Assembly (NCBI RefSeq): GCF_019794555.1
Contig: NZ_JAIMEP010000007.1
Location: 42,611-106,610, forward strand
Direction of reading: 5' to 3'
From: Streptococcus suis
GTDB taxonomy: Bacteria; Bacillota; Bacilli; Lactobacillales; Streptococcaceae
Length of the DNA stretch: 64,000 nt
The notes beneath the pieces were generated by a model. It ran no database searches, had not been told where the DNA came from, and saw only the letters and a program-made list of their open reading frames with translations. Below are positions 1-8,669 of this stretch, piece by piece (position 1 is the first letter of the stretch; each line of letters begins with the position of its first letter). Made by a program: the position numbers and the translations under genes.

Positions 1-2
1 AT

Positions 3-1382
3 GCTATCCAAACCATTGAGAAATTGAATCCTCTTTATAATGCTGTTGTCTCAAAACAGTATGAAACTGCCTTAGCTGAAGCAGATAACCTTGATCGTCA
101 TGGTGGTGAAGATAAACCATTCTTGGGTGTTCCTCTCCTATTGAAGGATTTGGGGCAAAATGAAAGTGGTCAACCTTCTACATCTGGATCACGATTGTTT
201 AAAGCTAGCATTGCTAGCCAAACAGATTATTTTGTACAAGCCCTTAAAAACATGGGTTTCCTTATCTTGGGGCGCACAAATACACCTGAATTTGGTTTTA
301 AAAATATTTCTGATTCAAATCTTCATGGACCTGTAAGGTTACCACTTGATAGGACTCGAAATGCAGGAGGGTCAAGTGGTGGTGCAGCAGCAGCAGTTGC
401 TTCAGGAATGGTCCCAATTGCGGCAGCTTCTGATGGAGGAGGCTCCATTCGAATTCCTGCTTCATTTAATGGCTTGATTGGGCTCAAACCAAGTAGAGGA
501 CGAGTTCCTGTAGGACCTTCTTCCTATCGTGGTTGGCAGGGTGCTTCCAGCAATTTTGCATTGACTAAATCCATAAGAGATACCAAACGTCTTCTTTTTC
601 ACTTACAAACCTATCAGGTTGAGGCTCCCTTTCCACTTGCTCCCTTAGTCAAAGATTCCCTGTTTTGTCCGATGACAAAGCCGATTAAAATCGCTTTTAG
701 CCTTCAAGCTCCAATTGGAACGTTAGTTTCAAATGATGCAAAAAATGCTGTTATCCAGCTTTTACCACAGTTAGAGGCGCTTGGATACGAGGTGGAAGAG
801 CTAAAAACACCAGTTTTAGATGGCATTGAGGTGATGAAAGCCTATTATCTCATGAATAGCGTGGAGACTGCCCAAATGTTTGACGATATTGAAGCATTTA
901 TCGGACGGCCGATGACGGTGGAGGATATGGAACCAATGACATGGGCTATCTATCAAAGTGGACAAACTATTCCAGCTAAACTTTATTCCAAAGTCTTGCA
1001 AGATTGGGACCAATACAGTGCAAAAATGGCAACTTTTCATGAATCCTATGATCTATTGTTGACACCAACAGTAGCAGATGTTGCACCAACCTTAGAGCAA
1101 TTTATTCCCACAGATCAGATGGTAAATCGCTTATTGCATTCGCAGGAATTATCAATGTCGGAACAACAACAGTTAATTTGGGACATGTTCGAGGATAGTT
1201 TAGCATGGACACCGTTTACCCAACAAGCCAATATTACAGGTCAACCATCAATCAGCTTACCAACCTACCACACTAAAAATGGGCTACCAATAGGTGTTCA
1301 ATTGACAGCTGCAAAAGGAAGGGAAGATATCTTACTTCAAGTGGCTGAGACTCTGGAGGTCTCAAAGTGTTGGGAAATGTAA
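3..1382 (+). CDS. Amidase family protein, 5' truncated by window edge
   Basis: Amidase-signature enzyme, which hydrolyses a C-N amide bond; the substrate cannot be told from sequence. The frame is open from base 3, upstream of any start codon, so the N-terminus lies outside the window. The Ser-cisSer-Lys machinery is visible: Lys in LLKDLG, the Ser-rich stretch [14 protein letters not shown] and the [12 protein letters not shown] motif. It resembles GatA, but no gatC or gatB is adjacent, so a stand-alone amidase is more likely than a Glu-tRNA amidotransferase subunit. It ends 120 bases before an amino-acid ABC transporter operon on the same strand, which could suggest use of an imported amide, but that is inference. 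Confidence 0.85.
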   Translation, partial: AIQTIEKLNPLYNAVVSKQYETALAEADNLDRHGGEDKPFLGVPLLLKDLGQNESGQPSTSGSRLFKASIASQTDYFVQALKNMGFLILGRTNTPEFGFKNISDSNLHGPVRLPLDRTRNAGGSSGGAAAAVASGMVPIAAASDGGGSIRIPASFNGLIGLKPSRGRVPVGPSSYRGWQGASSNFALTKSIRDTKRLLFHLQTYQVEAPFPLAPLVKDSLFCPMTKPIKIAFSLQAPIGTLVSNDAKNAVIQLLPQLEALGYEVEELKTPVLDGIEVMKAYYLMNSVETAQMFDDIEAFIGRPMTVEDMEPMTWAIYQSGQTIPAKLYSKVLQDWDQYSAKMATFHESYDLLLTPTVADVAPTLEQFIPTDQMVNRLLHSQELSMSEQQQLIWDMFEDSLAWTPFTQQANITGQPSISLPTYHTKNGLPIGVQLTAAKGREDILLQVAETLEVSKCWEM

Positions 1383-1502
1383 GGGAATACATTTTTCGGT
1401 TCAATTATTTGCAAAAACGACTTCTAAATGTTAACCTATAAAAGTTGGTGAGGTAACACCAAAAAAAGATTATAGGGGCAATGGCTCCAAAGGAGATTGT
1501 TT

Positions 1503-2378
1503 ATGTTGAAAAAAGTTTTAGCCTCAGCGCTTCTGGTTTCTGCTCTAGCATTGACAGCATGCTCTAGTAGTAGTTCGAGCACAAATAGTTCCTCTGCTGA
1601 ACAAACGCAGTGGGAAAAAGTGCAAGAAGCTGGTGTATTGAAAGTAGCAACACCAGGTACTTTGTTCCCAACGTCATACTATAATGATAATAAGGAATTA
1701 GTTGGTTATGAAATTGACATGATCAACGAAATCGGTAAGCGATTAGATCTTGAAATCGAATATCAAGAAATTGGTGTAGCAGAAGCATTCACTGCTGTAG
1801 ATAGTGGCAAGGTTGATATTTCTGTGAATAACTTTGATATGACAGAAGCACGTAAGGAAAAGTACAACTTCTCTATCCCTTACAAGTATTCAGTTGGTGG
1901 CTACATCGTTCGTGAAGATGGATCTTCTGGTATTGAAGCTGCAGACTTAAGTGACTGGGCTGGTAAAAAAGCAGGTGGTGGAGCTGGTACTCAGTATATG
2001 AAAATTGCTGAGAAGCAAGGTGCAGAGCCAGTTATTTATGACAATGTGACAAATGATGTGTATCTCCGCGATGTATCGACAGGTCGTACAGATTTTATTC
2101 CAAACGATTACTTCACTCAGGTTATGGCGATTCAATGGGTGAAATCGAACTTCCCAGACATTAAAGTGAAAATGGGAGATGCCCAATACAACCCTACAGA
2201 ACAAGGGATTGTGATGAGCAAATCCGATGACAGTTTGAAAGAAAAACTGGATGAAACCATAGAGGCTATGAAAGCAGATGGGACCTTAAAAGCTATCTCT
2301 GAGAAATACTATGGTGGTCAAGACTTGACAGTGCCAGTTGAAAATGCAGATGAATTGCCAGTTATCGATGTAGAGTAA
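1503..2378 (+). CDS. Amino-acid ABC transporter substrate-binding lipoprotein
   Basis: Extracellular family 3 solute-binding protein (291 aa) that would deliver an amino acid to a membrane permease. A signal peptide ends in the lipobox LTAC, followed by a Ser/Thr-rich linker and the two-lobe SBP_bac_3 fold (VGYEIDMINEIGKRL near the N-terminal lobe, MAIQWVKSNFPDIKV in the second). An AGGAG at 1491-1495 sits 7 bases before the ATG at 1503, so that ATG is preferred over a TTG at 1497. The matching permease follows after 97 bases. Polar amino acids or cystine are possible ligands; the sequence does not decide. Confidence 0.9.
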   Translation: MLKKVLASALLVSALALTACSSSSSSTNSSSAEQTQWEKVQEAGVLKVATPGTLFPTSYYNDNKELVGYEIDMINEIGKRLDLEIEYQEIGVAEAFTAVDSGKVDISVNNFDMTEARKEKYNFSIPYKYSVGGYIVREDGSSGIEAADLSDWAGKKAGGGAGTQYMKIAEKQGAEPVIYDNVTNDVYLRDVSTGRTDFIPNDYFTQVMAIQWVKSNFPDIKVKMGDAQYNPTEQGIVMSKSDDSLKEKLDETIEAMKADGTLKAISEKYYGGQDLTVPVENADELPVIDVE

Positions 2379-2381
2379 TTC

Positions 2382-2411
2382 CCAATGAAAATCAAAGTAG
2401 CTAACCTTCAA
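2382..2411 (+). repeat. Possible BOX-like repeat remnant
   Basis: The bases CAATGAAAATCAAAGTAGCT resemble the outer end of streptococcal BOX elements, which begin ACTCAATGAAAATCAAA. No second end is seen nearby, so this may be a decayed remnant or chance similarity. Confidence 0.25.
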
Positions 2412-2475
2412 CAATCTTATCGATGTTGATCATTGTTAAGTTTCAGTTTAAGGTTTTAAGAAAAGAGAGGAAAAG

Positions 2476-3147
2476 ATGACTATCAATTGGCAGGCAGTAT
2501 TTAATGCAGAAATTGCATGGGAAGCAATCCCGCAGATTCTGGAAGGCTTACCTTATACACTCTCCCTGTCATTGATTGGATTTACATTAGGGACTTTTTG
2601 TGGCTTTTTCGTCGCATTGTTACGAATGTCCAAGATTACACCATTACGCTGGTTAGCGATGCTGCATATCTCACTCATGCGTGGCATCCCACTTATGGTT
2701 CTTCTCTTCTTCATTTACTTTGGTCTTCCATTTATGGGACTACAATTGGATGCAATTTCTGCCTCTATCATTGCCTTTACCTCAATGTCTAGTGCCTATA
2801 TTTCTGAAATTATTCGTGCATCTCTTTCAGCAATAGATAAAGGACAATGGGAGGCAGCGAAATCGCTTGGCTTGAGAACAAATGTGATTTACCGAAAAAT
2901 CATCATTCCTCAAGCCTTTCGGATTGCTCTTCCGCCTCTAAGTAATGTTTTATTAGACATGGTGAAGAGTACTTCCCTAACTGCTATGATTACGGTTCCG
3001 GAGATTTTCAATAAGGCAAAAATTGTCGGAGGAGCCAAGTCTGATTATATGACAGTCTATATCTGTGTGGCTCTTATCTACTGGCTTATTTGTACCCTCT
3101 ATGCGGTTGGGCAAGTCCATTTAGAAAAACGCTTGGCGACTTATTAA
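2476..3147 (+). CDS. Amino-acid ABC transporter permease
   Basis: Inner-membrane permease (223 aa) of the His/Glu/Gln/Arg family. It has about five hydrophobic segments and the EAA loop that contacts the ATPase (ISAIDKGQWEAAKSLGLRTNVIYRKIIIPQAFRIALPP region). An AGAGAGG precedes the ATG. It forms an operon with the binding lipoprotein upstream and is closed by a terminator. No ATPase gene follows, so this two-gene unit must borrow an ATPase encoded elsewhere. Confidence 0.9.
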   Translation: MTINWQAVFNAEIAWEAIPQILEGLPYTLSLSLIGFTLGTFCGFFVALLRMSKITPLRWLAMLHISLMRGIPLMVLLFFIYFGLPFMGLQLDAISASIIAFTSMSSAYISEIIRASLSAIDKGQWEAAKSLGLRTNVIYRKIIIPQAFRIALPPLSNVLLDMVKSTSLTAMITVPEIFNKAKIVGGAKSDYMTVYICVALIYWLICTLYAVGQVHLEKRLATY

Positions 3148-3184
3148 AAAAATTCCTCGATTCAAGAGAACCGAGGAATTTTTG
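3146..3184. terminator. Bidirectional intrinsic terminator
   Basis: The arms AATTCCTCG and CGAGGAATT enclose a 12-base loop and are flanked by A-runs and T-runs, so it can serve both the permease (+) and the convergent lipoprotein gene (-). Confidence 0.85.
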
Positions 3185-3658
3185 CTAGTCTGGATAGAAG
3201 ACAAGAATAGCAGAAGTGGAAGAGGATTTGGTGTATTCGAAATCCTCCAGATCTTGCACGGATAAGCTTTGAACAGTAAAGTAAGTTTGATTTTTGTAGC
3301 GGATATTAAAATCGCTGCTACTACCAGCATCGATAGTTGAGAAGCTCTTTTCATTCAGAGTAAACTCTTCTTTTGAGAGTTTCTCAAGATTTTCTTTTGT
3401 TGCCATTAAATAGACCTTACCAGAGAAAAGAGATTCAAGAGAGAACTCTCCTTTGGATGCGGTGATTTCGAAAATTTGCTGAAAGTTCTCAATCTTAGCC
3501 AGATGTTCATCTGTTTTTAGAGCTTTTTCTGTTTCAATGGAAGCTGCTGTTAGCTCGTTTTGCACTTCTTTATTCACTTCTGAAGTGACAGAGTGACAAG
3601 CACTTAAGCAAGGTATCATCATGCAGAGTGCAATGAGGGAAATATACTTTTTCATCAT
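3185..3658 (-). CDS. Small lipoprotein of unknown function
   Basis: 157-residue secreted lipoprotein. The signal peptide ends in lipobox LSAC, and the mature part is charged and has no domain I recognise. It is the last gene of a minus-strand cluster with two DUF2975 membrane proteins and an XRE regulator, 8 bases downstream of the second DUF2975 gene, so it is probably co-transcribed. The start could be either of two adjacent Met codons. Function unknown. Confidence 0.75.
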   Translation of the reverse strand: MMKKYISLIALCMMIPCLSACHSVTSEVNKEVQNELTAASIETEKALKTDEHLAKIENFQQIFEITASKGEFSLESLFSGKVYLMATKENLEKLSKEEFTLNEKSFSTIDAGSSSDFNIRYKNQTYFTVQSLSVQDLEDFEYTKSSSTSAILVFYPD

Positions 3659-3666
3659 GGGCTCCT

Positions 3667-4173
3667 TTATATAATTTCATCATTTTCAGCTTGTAAAAGC
3701 ACACCTTTTTCCAACACTATCTTTGCTAGTAGTGCAATAATAATCAGCACACCATTTATGAAGTAGTCACTAAGTGAAAAATCATATAGATCACTTACAT
3801 TCTTTAAATCTAGGTAAGATAGGAAAAAAGCACTTGCAAATTGTATGCTCGTCCATACGATTAAGGTTCCTAAAATTATCTTTGTATAGACCACATTTTC
3901 AGTTGAGAAAATAGTTCCTGTTTGAAAGTTGATGAGCAATTTTTTGAGTATGGTGGCCATGTAGATAAAGCAGGCTACCAATAGGATACTTATGATTAGA
4001 ATAATAACAATGATAGGCAAGGGGACATCTAATTGTAGACTATTTTGAATAGGTTTCCCGCCTATAAGTAGAATAAGAAGTGCCAACATTATCAGTCCCG
4101 TTAAGGCAATCATTCCATAACGAATAAACGTTAGCAACTGTATGACGATGTTGAAAAATATCTTTTTGTTCAT
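3667..4173 (-). CDS. DUF2975-type membrane protein
   Basis: 168-residue protein with four predicted membrane helices (YGMIALTGLIMLALLILL, PIIVIILIISILLVACFIY and two more), matching the layout of DUF2975 proteins that pair with YozG-like XRE regulators. I place the start at the ATG at 4173 because GAGGGGG lies six bases upstream; an ATG at 4188 is inside the end of the regulator gene and has no ribosome-binding site. The stop codon of the upstream regulator overlaps this region, suggesting translational coupling. Biochemical role unknown. Confidence 0.75.
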   Translation of the reverse strand: MNKKIFFNIVIQLLTFIRYGMIALTGLIMLALLILLIGGKPIQNSLQLDVPLPIIVIILIISILLVACFIYMATILKKLLINFQTGTIFSTENVVYTKIILGTLIVWTSIQFASAFFLSYLDLKNVSDLYDFSLSDYFINGVLIIIALLAKIVLEKGVLLQAENDEII

Positions 4174-4174
4174 G

Positions 4175-4390
4175 CTATTCCCCCTCATTCACATATTCCA
4201 AAATATCTCCTGGTTGGCAATCTAGGATGCGGCAGATGCTCATCAAGGTATTAAAACGAATACCTTTTGCCTTGCCTGTCTTGAGAATGGACAGGTTGGC
4301 TTCGGTGATGCCGACTTGCTCTGCTAGGTCCTTGGAAGTCATTTGCCGATCTTTGAGGACCTTGTCTAAGTTTACGCGAATCATTTCCAT
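4175..4390 (-). CDS. XRE-family HTH regulator (YozG-like)
   Basis: 71-residue single-domain repressor-type protein. The helix-turn-helix is MTSKDLAEQVGITEANLSILKTG, followed by the Cro/C1 C-terminal helix (FNTLMSICRILDCQPGDILEY). The start is taken at the ATG at 4390, just behind the upstream stop codon, with a weak GTGAG in front. It is sandwiched between two DUF2975 membrane genes, the usual arrangement for this family, in which the membrane proteins are presumed to modulate the regulator. A 19-base inverted repeat over the operon promoter is its likely operator. Confidence 0.85.
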   Translation of the reverse strand: MEMIRVNLDKVLKDRQMTSKDLAEQVGITEANLSILKTGKAKGIRFNTLMSICRILDCQPGDILEYVNEGE

Positions 4391-4391
4391 A

Positions 4392-4916
4392 TCAGATAAA
4401 CTCACTGTTCTCGGTTTCAAGTTGTTGCCCCTTTTGTACTAAGGTCCAGACAAAATATGTCAGGAAGATAAAGAGGGCATTGAGGATGAAATCTGACCAA
4501 CGCAGATTGAGGAAGTTGTTTGCTCCAGCAGCATTTGTCAAGGCGATCAAGCTGGTTAGGCAAAATTGCCCAGCAGTCAGGACGAGCAAACTGATGAAGA
4601 GTTTCTGATAAAGTTCCAGACTAGCTGAAGCGAAATAATCTTCTTCCAGAAATAACTTGCATAGCTTTTGAATCAGGTAGGCAATATGACTGAGTGCTAC
4701 TAAGACAACTAGAATCAATCCAGTCGTTAAAAGAATGAGCCAAACACTAATCTGGTCAATGGGTTTGTTAAAGGTGTATTCCCAAGAGCCTATCACAAAT
4801 GAGTCGCCTCCAAGACCAGCCAATGTAAAGATGGTATAAAGAGCAATCGTGAAATAGAAGAAATAGCGAACACAACCAGCTAATAGTCCAGCTGTTTTGA
4901 GTAGATTGGTTTTCAT
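4392..4916 (-). CDS. DUF2975-type membrane protein, first gene of operon
   Basis: 174-residue four-helix membrane protein (FFYFTIALYTIFTLAGL, VWLILLTTGLILVVLVALSHI, LFISLLVLTAGQFCLTSLIAL, ILNALFIFLTYFVWTLV). It looks like a diverged relative of the second DUF2975 protein at 3667-4173: same size, helix spacing and a C-terminal charged tail after LVQKGQQLETE versus VLEKGVLLQAEN. A GGAGG ribosome-binding site lies directly upstream of its ATG. It is the first gene behind the operator-containing promoter. Function unknown. Confidence 0.75.
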   Translation of the reverse strand: MKTNLLKTAGLLAGCVRYFFYFTIALYTIFTLAGLGGDSFVIGSWEYTFNKPIDQISVWLILLTTGLILVVLVALSHIAYLIQKLCKLFLEEDYFASASLELYQKLFISLLVLTAGQFCLTSLIALTNAAGANNFLNLRWSDFILNALFIFLTYFVWTLVQKGQQLETENSEFI

Positions 4917-4931
4917 AGCAAACCTCCAATT

Positions 4932-4994
4932 ATTATTGTTTTATGATAATATCATCTTCAAAATTATTATAAAACAATAATTTTTGGAATGCAA
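4932..4994 (-). promoter_or_regulatory. Promoter with overlapping inverted-repeat operator
   Basis: On the minus strand, -35 TTGCAT (4994-4989), a 17-base spacer, and -10 TATAAT (4971-4966). Bases 4932-4950 and 4963-4981 form an inverted repeat with 18 of 19 matched positions and a 12-base gap (core ATTATTGTTTTAT / ATAAAACAATAAT). One arm covers the -10 and the other the early transcribed region, the geometry of a repressor site, probably for the XRE protein of the operon. Confidence 0.75.
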
Positions 4995-5012
4995 GCGTTT
5001 TTTTAAAAAAAG

Positions 5013-5046
5013 AATAATAAGAAAACCGCCAACTACCTGGCGGTTT
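5013..5046 (-). terminator. Terminator of pmtA
   Basis: AAACCGCC and GGCGGTTT arms with an 8-base loop, followed on the minus strand by a T-rich tract. Confidence 0.85.
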
Positions 5047-5050
5047 GAAG

Positions 5051-6922
5051 CTATTTAAAATACAGGAGTCTCAGTCCATTCAAGATCACAAGAATTGTGG
5101 AGCCTTCATGACCAACTACTCCGAGTGGGAGATTAATTGATTGGAAGAGGTTAGAGATGATGAGAACTACGATGACTGAGAGGGCAAAAATGATATTTTG
5201 TTTGATAATTCCACGCATTTTTTTAGATAGGCGGACAGAATACGGAATCCGAGTCAAGTCTTCCATGAGTACGATATCCGCTGATTCCATCGCAATATCT
5301 GTACCGCTTCCCATAGCGTAGCTGACATTAGCTTGAGCAAGAGCTGGGGCATCATTAATCCCATCTCCAACCATACCAACGGAAGCAAACTCTTTTTGCA
5401 ACTCTTGGATGATTGAAGCCTTATCGGTTGGGAGACAATTGGCAATGACGCGTTCGATACCGACTTGACTAGCTACATATCGGGCTGTCTTTTCTTGGTC
5501 CCCAGTTAGGAGTATAGGCGTTACTCCCATGTCCTTCAATTGACTTATCAGGGTTTTAGTCTCTGGTTTTATACGATCCTCAATGAAAAAGATAGCCATT
5601 AGTTGATCGTTTTGGCTGACATAGACCAAGGTTTTACCCGTGCCTTCTGCTTGATCAATGTGTGCAATCAAGTCAGTAGAAAGTGGGCTGACCAGTGTTT
5701 CTACCACAAAGCCAGATTTACCGATTTTCCAGCGATTTCCCTCGTACTCGGCTTCCAAACCTTTACCAGTTAGGTCTATAAGGTTTTGGAGGACAATAGC
5801 AGAGCTGTCAACGGTATAATTCTGAAGAGCTTGAGCGATAGGATGGCTAGATTGTTTTTCAACTGCTTGAACAATTTCATTGATTAGCTTTTCATCGCCA
5901 AGATAGGTTGCCCCGACAACTTCTGGTTTCCCAATGGTTAATGTACCTGTTTTATCGAAAACAATGGCTTCTAAATTGGCGATGTTATCCGCAATATCAC
6001 CGCCTTTGATAATCATACCCTTGCGTGCCGCACGGCTGATGGCAGAAAGTGTCGCTGGTGAAGAGCTAGCGACCAGTGCACATGGGGATGCAATGGTTAA
6101 CAGAATCATACCACGATAGAAGGAATTCAACCAATCCCATCCTAATGCAAAGTGTACAAAGAGAATAAAAATGGGAACTGCTACAAGTACAACTTTGACA
6201 TAGGTATCTTCCATATTTTCAATGAAGGTAGCCGTTTTAGACTTTGATTCCTGTGCATTTTCAACCATCTGAACAATTTTGTCAAACAAAGCATCACCTT
6301 TTTCAGCTGTTACTTGAATGGTTACAGTTGGACCCTGATTAATGGTTCCGCCGATAACTGTGGCGCCCATCAATTTTTCAGCAGGCAAAGGCTCACCAGT
6401 GATCATTGACTCATCAAAAATAGATTGACCGCTCATCAACCGTCCGTCCAAGGGAACAGTGTCCCCTTTACGAACCTGTAAGAAATCTCCGATGTGAATA
6501 TCTGCTGTTTCTAAAACTGTAATGTCCCCATTTTCTTCGATTTTACGAGCTGTGGGTGGTGTCATGTTCATCAGTGAAGCGATGGCATTTCTACTTTTTT
6601 CCATCGCCAATTCTTCCAAAGTATTTGAAAGAGAGAAGATAAAGATGAGAAGGGCCCCCTCCATCCAGTAACCAATAATACCAGATCCGATAGCAGCTAA
6701 AATCATCAGAACATCAACTGATAAATGTTTATCAAAAATGAGTTCGGAAAGACCATCTTTGGCGGACTGATACCCACCAATTAGAAAAGCTAGAATGAAT
6801 GCTGGTGCAGCAAATGGTTCTAGACCAATATGAAGTAACAAGACACCAATCAAAATAAAGAGTAGGCAAAGACTGGTCGTTAGAATATGTATATTGTTTT
6901 TAAAAAGGGTTACTAGTTTCAT
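5051..6922 (-). CDS. pmtA: P1B-4-type metal efflux ATPase (Fe(II)/Co(II))
   Basis: 623-residue heavy-metal P-type ATPase in the cytoplasmic membrane. It has no N-terminal HMA domain. Visible motifs are the SPC metal site (279-281), the phosphorylation loop DKTGTLT (323-329), SSHP, the hinge GDGINDAP, and HEGST plus NGLRLL in the last helix. SPC together with HEGST is the P1B-4 signature, which is linked to Fe(II)/Co(II) export and not Cd/Zn. The perR gene lies just upstream on the same strand, and the promoter carries two PerR boxes, matching the published streptococcal PmtA system (iron efflux under peroxide or iron stress). Zn/Cd export is the alternative annotation but fits the motifs less well. 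Confidence 0.88.
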   Translation of the reverse strand: MKLVTLFKNNIHILTTSLCLLFILIGVLLLHIGLEPFAAPAFILAFLIGGYQSAKDGLSELIFDKHLSVDVLMILAAIGSGIIGYWMEGALLIFIFSLSNTLEELAMEKSRNAIASLMNMTPPTARKIEENGDITVLETADIHIGDFLQVRKGDTVPLDGRLMSGQSIFDESMITGEPLPAEKLMGATVIGGTINQGPTVTIQVTAEKGDALFDKIVQMVENAQESKSKTATFIENMEDTYVKVVLVAVPIFILFVHFALGWDWLNSFYRGMILLTIASPCALVASSSPATLSAISRAARKGMIIKGGDIADNIANLEAIVFDKTGTLTIGKPEVVGATYLGDEKLINEIVQAVEKQSSHPIAQALQNYTVDSSAIVLQNLIDLTGKGLEAEYEGNRWKIGKSGFVVETLVSPLSTDLIAHIDQAEGTGKTLVYVSQNDQLMAIFFIEDRIKPETKTLISQLKDMGVTPILLTGDQEKTARYVASQVGIERVIANCLPTDKASIIQELQKEFASVGMVGDGINDAPALAQANVSYAMGSGTDIAMESADIVLMEDLTRIPYSVRLSKKMRGIIKQNIIFALSVIVVLIISNLFQSINLPLGVVGHEGSTILVILNGLRLLYFK

Positions 6923-6964
6923 AATCGTAGTTCCTTAATTAGAATAATTATTATTTATAATTTA

Positions 6965-7013
6965 ATTATAACAGTTATAATTAAATTGTCAAGATTAATT
7001 ATAACAATTCTAA
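6965..7013 (-). promoter_or_regulatory. pmtA promoter with two PerR boxes
   Basis: Minus strand: -35 TTGACA (6992-6987), 16 bases, -10 TATAAT (6970-6965). The 15-mer at 6999-7013 (TTATAACAATTCTAA) matches the PerR pattern NTANAANNATTNTAN at every fixed base. A second 15-mer at 6966-6980 (TTATAACAGTTATAA) matches with one mismatch and covers the -10. The second box is the core of a larger perfect inverted repeat with 13-base arms (6959-6971 and 6975-6987). Confidence 0.8.
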
Positions 7014-7065
7014 ATAACAAAATTTTGACAATTCTAAGATTTTTGGCAAAGATGATTGGTGAAAA

Positions 7066-7100
7066 CAAAAAGACAAACATCATTACAATGCTTGTCTGAA
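7066..7100 (-). terminator. Terminator of perR
   Basis: On the minus strand AGACAAGCAT and ATGTTTGTCT form an imperfect stem followed by a T-rich stretch. Confidence 0.6.
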
Positions 7101-7129
7101 TGAGAAGTGCGATTCGGTCACTTCACTAT

Positions 7130-7594
7130 TTATTTTTTAAGCTGTTGGCATTCTGGACAAATTCCGTAAATAGATAAGACTTCTTTAGTTATTTTATAGC
7201 CAGTTTGCTCATGTGCTTCTTTCTTGAGGCTAGGAATTTCCACATCCATAAAGTCCGTGATTTTTCCACATTTTTCACAAATAACATTGAGGTGTTCGTG
7301 TCCCATGAAATCATAGTAGGTAGTAGTGTCATTCGCACGTTTCAGCTCAGTAACAAAACCTTCTTCTAACAAAACCTTGAGGTTATTGTATACTGTCGCT
7401 AAGCTCATATTCGGATAGTTAGGTAAAAGATCCGAATAAATCATCTCCGCACTAGGATGATCGTCGCTTTCAATGATATAGGCAACAACAGCTTTCCTGG
7501 TTTCGGTTATCCGAATTCTTTTTTCTTTCAGATGTTGAATAACATGTTCAAAGGCGGTCTGGTGTTCTGCATTAAGATGAGAATGTAATTCCAT
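7130..7594 (-). CDS. perR: Fur-family peroxide-responsive regulator PerR
   Basis: 154-residue Fur-family metalloregulator. It has a winged-helix N-domain (RITETRKAVVAYIIESDDHPSAEMIYSDL, then SLATVYNNLKVLLEEG), a regulatory His/Asp-rich site (DFMGHEHLN) and two zinc CxxC pairs (CEKCG and CPEC). The family includes Fur, Zur and PerR; PerR is preferred because its own promoter and that of pmtA carry PerR boxes and because streptococci usually keep one Fur-type protein acting as PerR. It represses iron-storage, efflux and oxidative-stress genes until peroxide oxidises it. A strong GGAGGAGG ribosome-binding site precedes the ATG. Confidence 0.88.
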   Translation of the reverse strand: MELHSHLNAEHQTAFEHVIQHLKEKRIRITETRKAVVAYIIESDDHPSAEMIYSDLLPNYPNMSLATVYNNLKVLLEEGFVTELKRANDTTTYYDFMGHEHLNVICEKCGKITDFMDVEIPSLKKEAHEQTGYKITKEVLSIYGICPECQQLKK

Positions 7595-7613
7595 TCGTAC
7601 CTCCTCCTCTTTT

Positions 7614-7671
7614 TAAGAATAATTCTAATCAAGTGCAATTTCATTATAATCCTTTTTACAAGAGGTGTCAA
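7614..7671 (-). promoter_or_regulatory. perR promoter and autoregulatory PerR box
   Basis: Minus strand: -35 TTGACA (7671-7666), a 17-base spacer, -10 TATAAT (7648-7643). A palindromic TAAGAATAATTCTAA at 7614-7628 lies just downstream of the expected start of transcription and fits the PerR pattern with one mismatch, so PerR probably represses itself. Confidence 0.75.
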
Positions 7672-7884
7672 CGATGGACTCGGTTGTGGACGAAGTGAGC
7701 ACCTAATTTATTGTAATGCGGGGTTCTTGAAGTGTTATGATTTGTTGTTCAACAGAGGTACCTAGGTATCAGGAAAAATTGATGAACAGTATGTCATTCT
7801 TTTGACTTCATTATTATGCGTATTTTAGAAAAGTCAAAATAGATGGGATTAAATCTGTGATAGGACAGTTGAGTTTTTTCTGTA

Positions 7885-7913
7885 TTGTTCATCCTATACA
7901 CCTATGCTACAAT
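7885..7913 (+). promoter_or_regulatory. truA promoter placing transcription start at the ATG
   Basis: -35 TTGTTC (7885-7890), 17 bases, extended -10 TGC-TACAAT (7905-7913). The expected first transcribed base falls at about 7919-7921, while the truA ATG is at 7920. Confidence 0.65.
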
Positions 7914-7919
7914 CAGAAC

Positions 7920-8669
7920 ATGACAAGATATAAAGCAATTATTTCCTACGATGGGCATGATTTTTCTGGTTTTCAACGTCAGCCTCATGCTCGGACAGTT
8001 CAGGAAGAAATCGAGAAAACCTTGAAACGGTTGAACAGTGGGCACTCAGTAACAGTGCATGGTGCAGGTCGGACAGATGCAGGTGTGCATGCTTATGGCC
8101 AGGTCATACATTTTGACTTGCTGGGTGCTCGAGATGAGGAAAGGCTTCGTTTTGCCCTAGATACGCAAACTCCGGAGGATATCGATGTGGTCAAGGTGGA
8201 GCAGGTAGCGGATGATTTTCATTGTCGTTATGCCAAACATAGTAAAACTTATGAATTTCTAGTGGATATCGGTCGACCTAAAAATCCCATGATGCGGCAT
8301 TATGCTACCTTTTATCCTTATGATCTGGACCTTTCTTTGATCAGAGAAGCCATCAAAGACTTAGAGGGGACACATGATTTCACTGGTTTTACAGCTTCTG
8401 GGACTTCAGTGGAAAATAAGGTGCGAACCATCACGTCTGCAACACTAGAATATGACCAGCGACGACAATTTTTGATTTTTACTTTTTCGGGCAATGGCTT
8501 TTTATATAAGCAGGTTCGAAATATGGTAGGCACCCTCCTAAAAATTGGGAATGGTCGTATGCCTGTTCACCAAATCAAGAGAATCTTGGAAGAAAAAAAT
8601 CGCGATTTGGCTGGACCTACCGCTGCTGGTAATGGCTTGTATTTAAAGGAGATTATTTATGAAGACTAA
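7920..8669 (+). CDS. truA: tRNA pseudouridine synthase A
   Basis: 249-residue enzyme that converts uridines 38-40 of the tRNA anticodon arm to pseudouridine. The catalytic Asp is in the motif [11 protein letters not shown], and [19 protein letters not shown] is the conserved C-terminal RNA-binding segment. The ATG at 7920 starts the family-typical [12 protein letters not shown]; a GTG at 7857 would add 21 residues that do not look like TruA. No ribosome-binding site precedes the ATG, and the promoter -10 ends only six bases upstream, so the message may be leaderless. The next gene overlaps its end by 11 bases. Confidence 0.93.
   Translation: MTRYKAIISYDGHDFSGFQRQPHARTVQEEIEKTLKRLNSGHSVTVHGAGRTDAGVHAYGQVIHFDLLGARDEERLRFALDTQTPEDIDVVKVEQVADDFHCRYAKHSKTYEFLVDIGRPKNPMMRHYATFYPYDLDLSLIREAIKDLEGTHDFTGFTASGTSVENKVRTITSATLEYDQRRQFLIFTFSGNGFLYKQVRNMVGTLLKIGNGRMPVHQIKRILEEKNRDLAGPTAAGNGLYLKEIIYED

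Larger units (their letters stand above)
7595..7919. other. Intergenic region between perR and truA
   Basis: 325 bases between divergent genes. They hold the perR promoter and PerR box (7614-7671) and the truA promoter (7885-7913). Between 7672 and 7884 I see no gene, hairpin with a T-run, or clear repeat. Confidence 0.6.
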
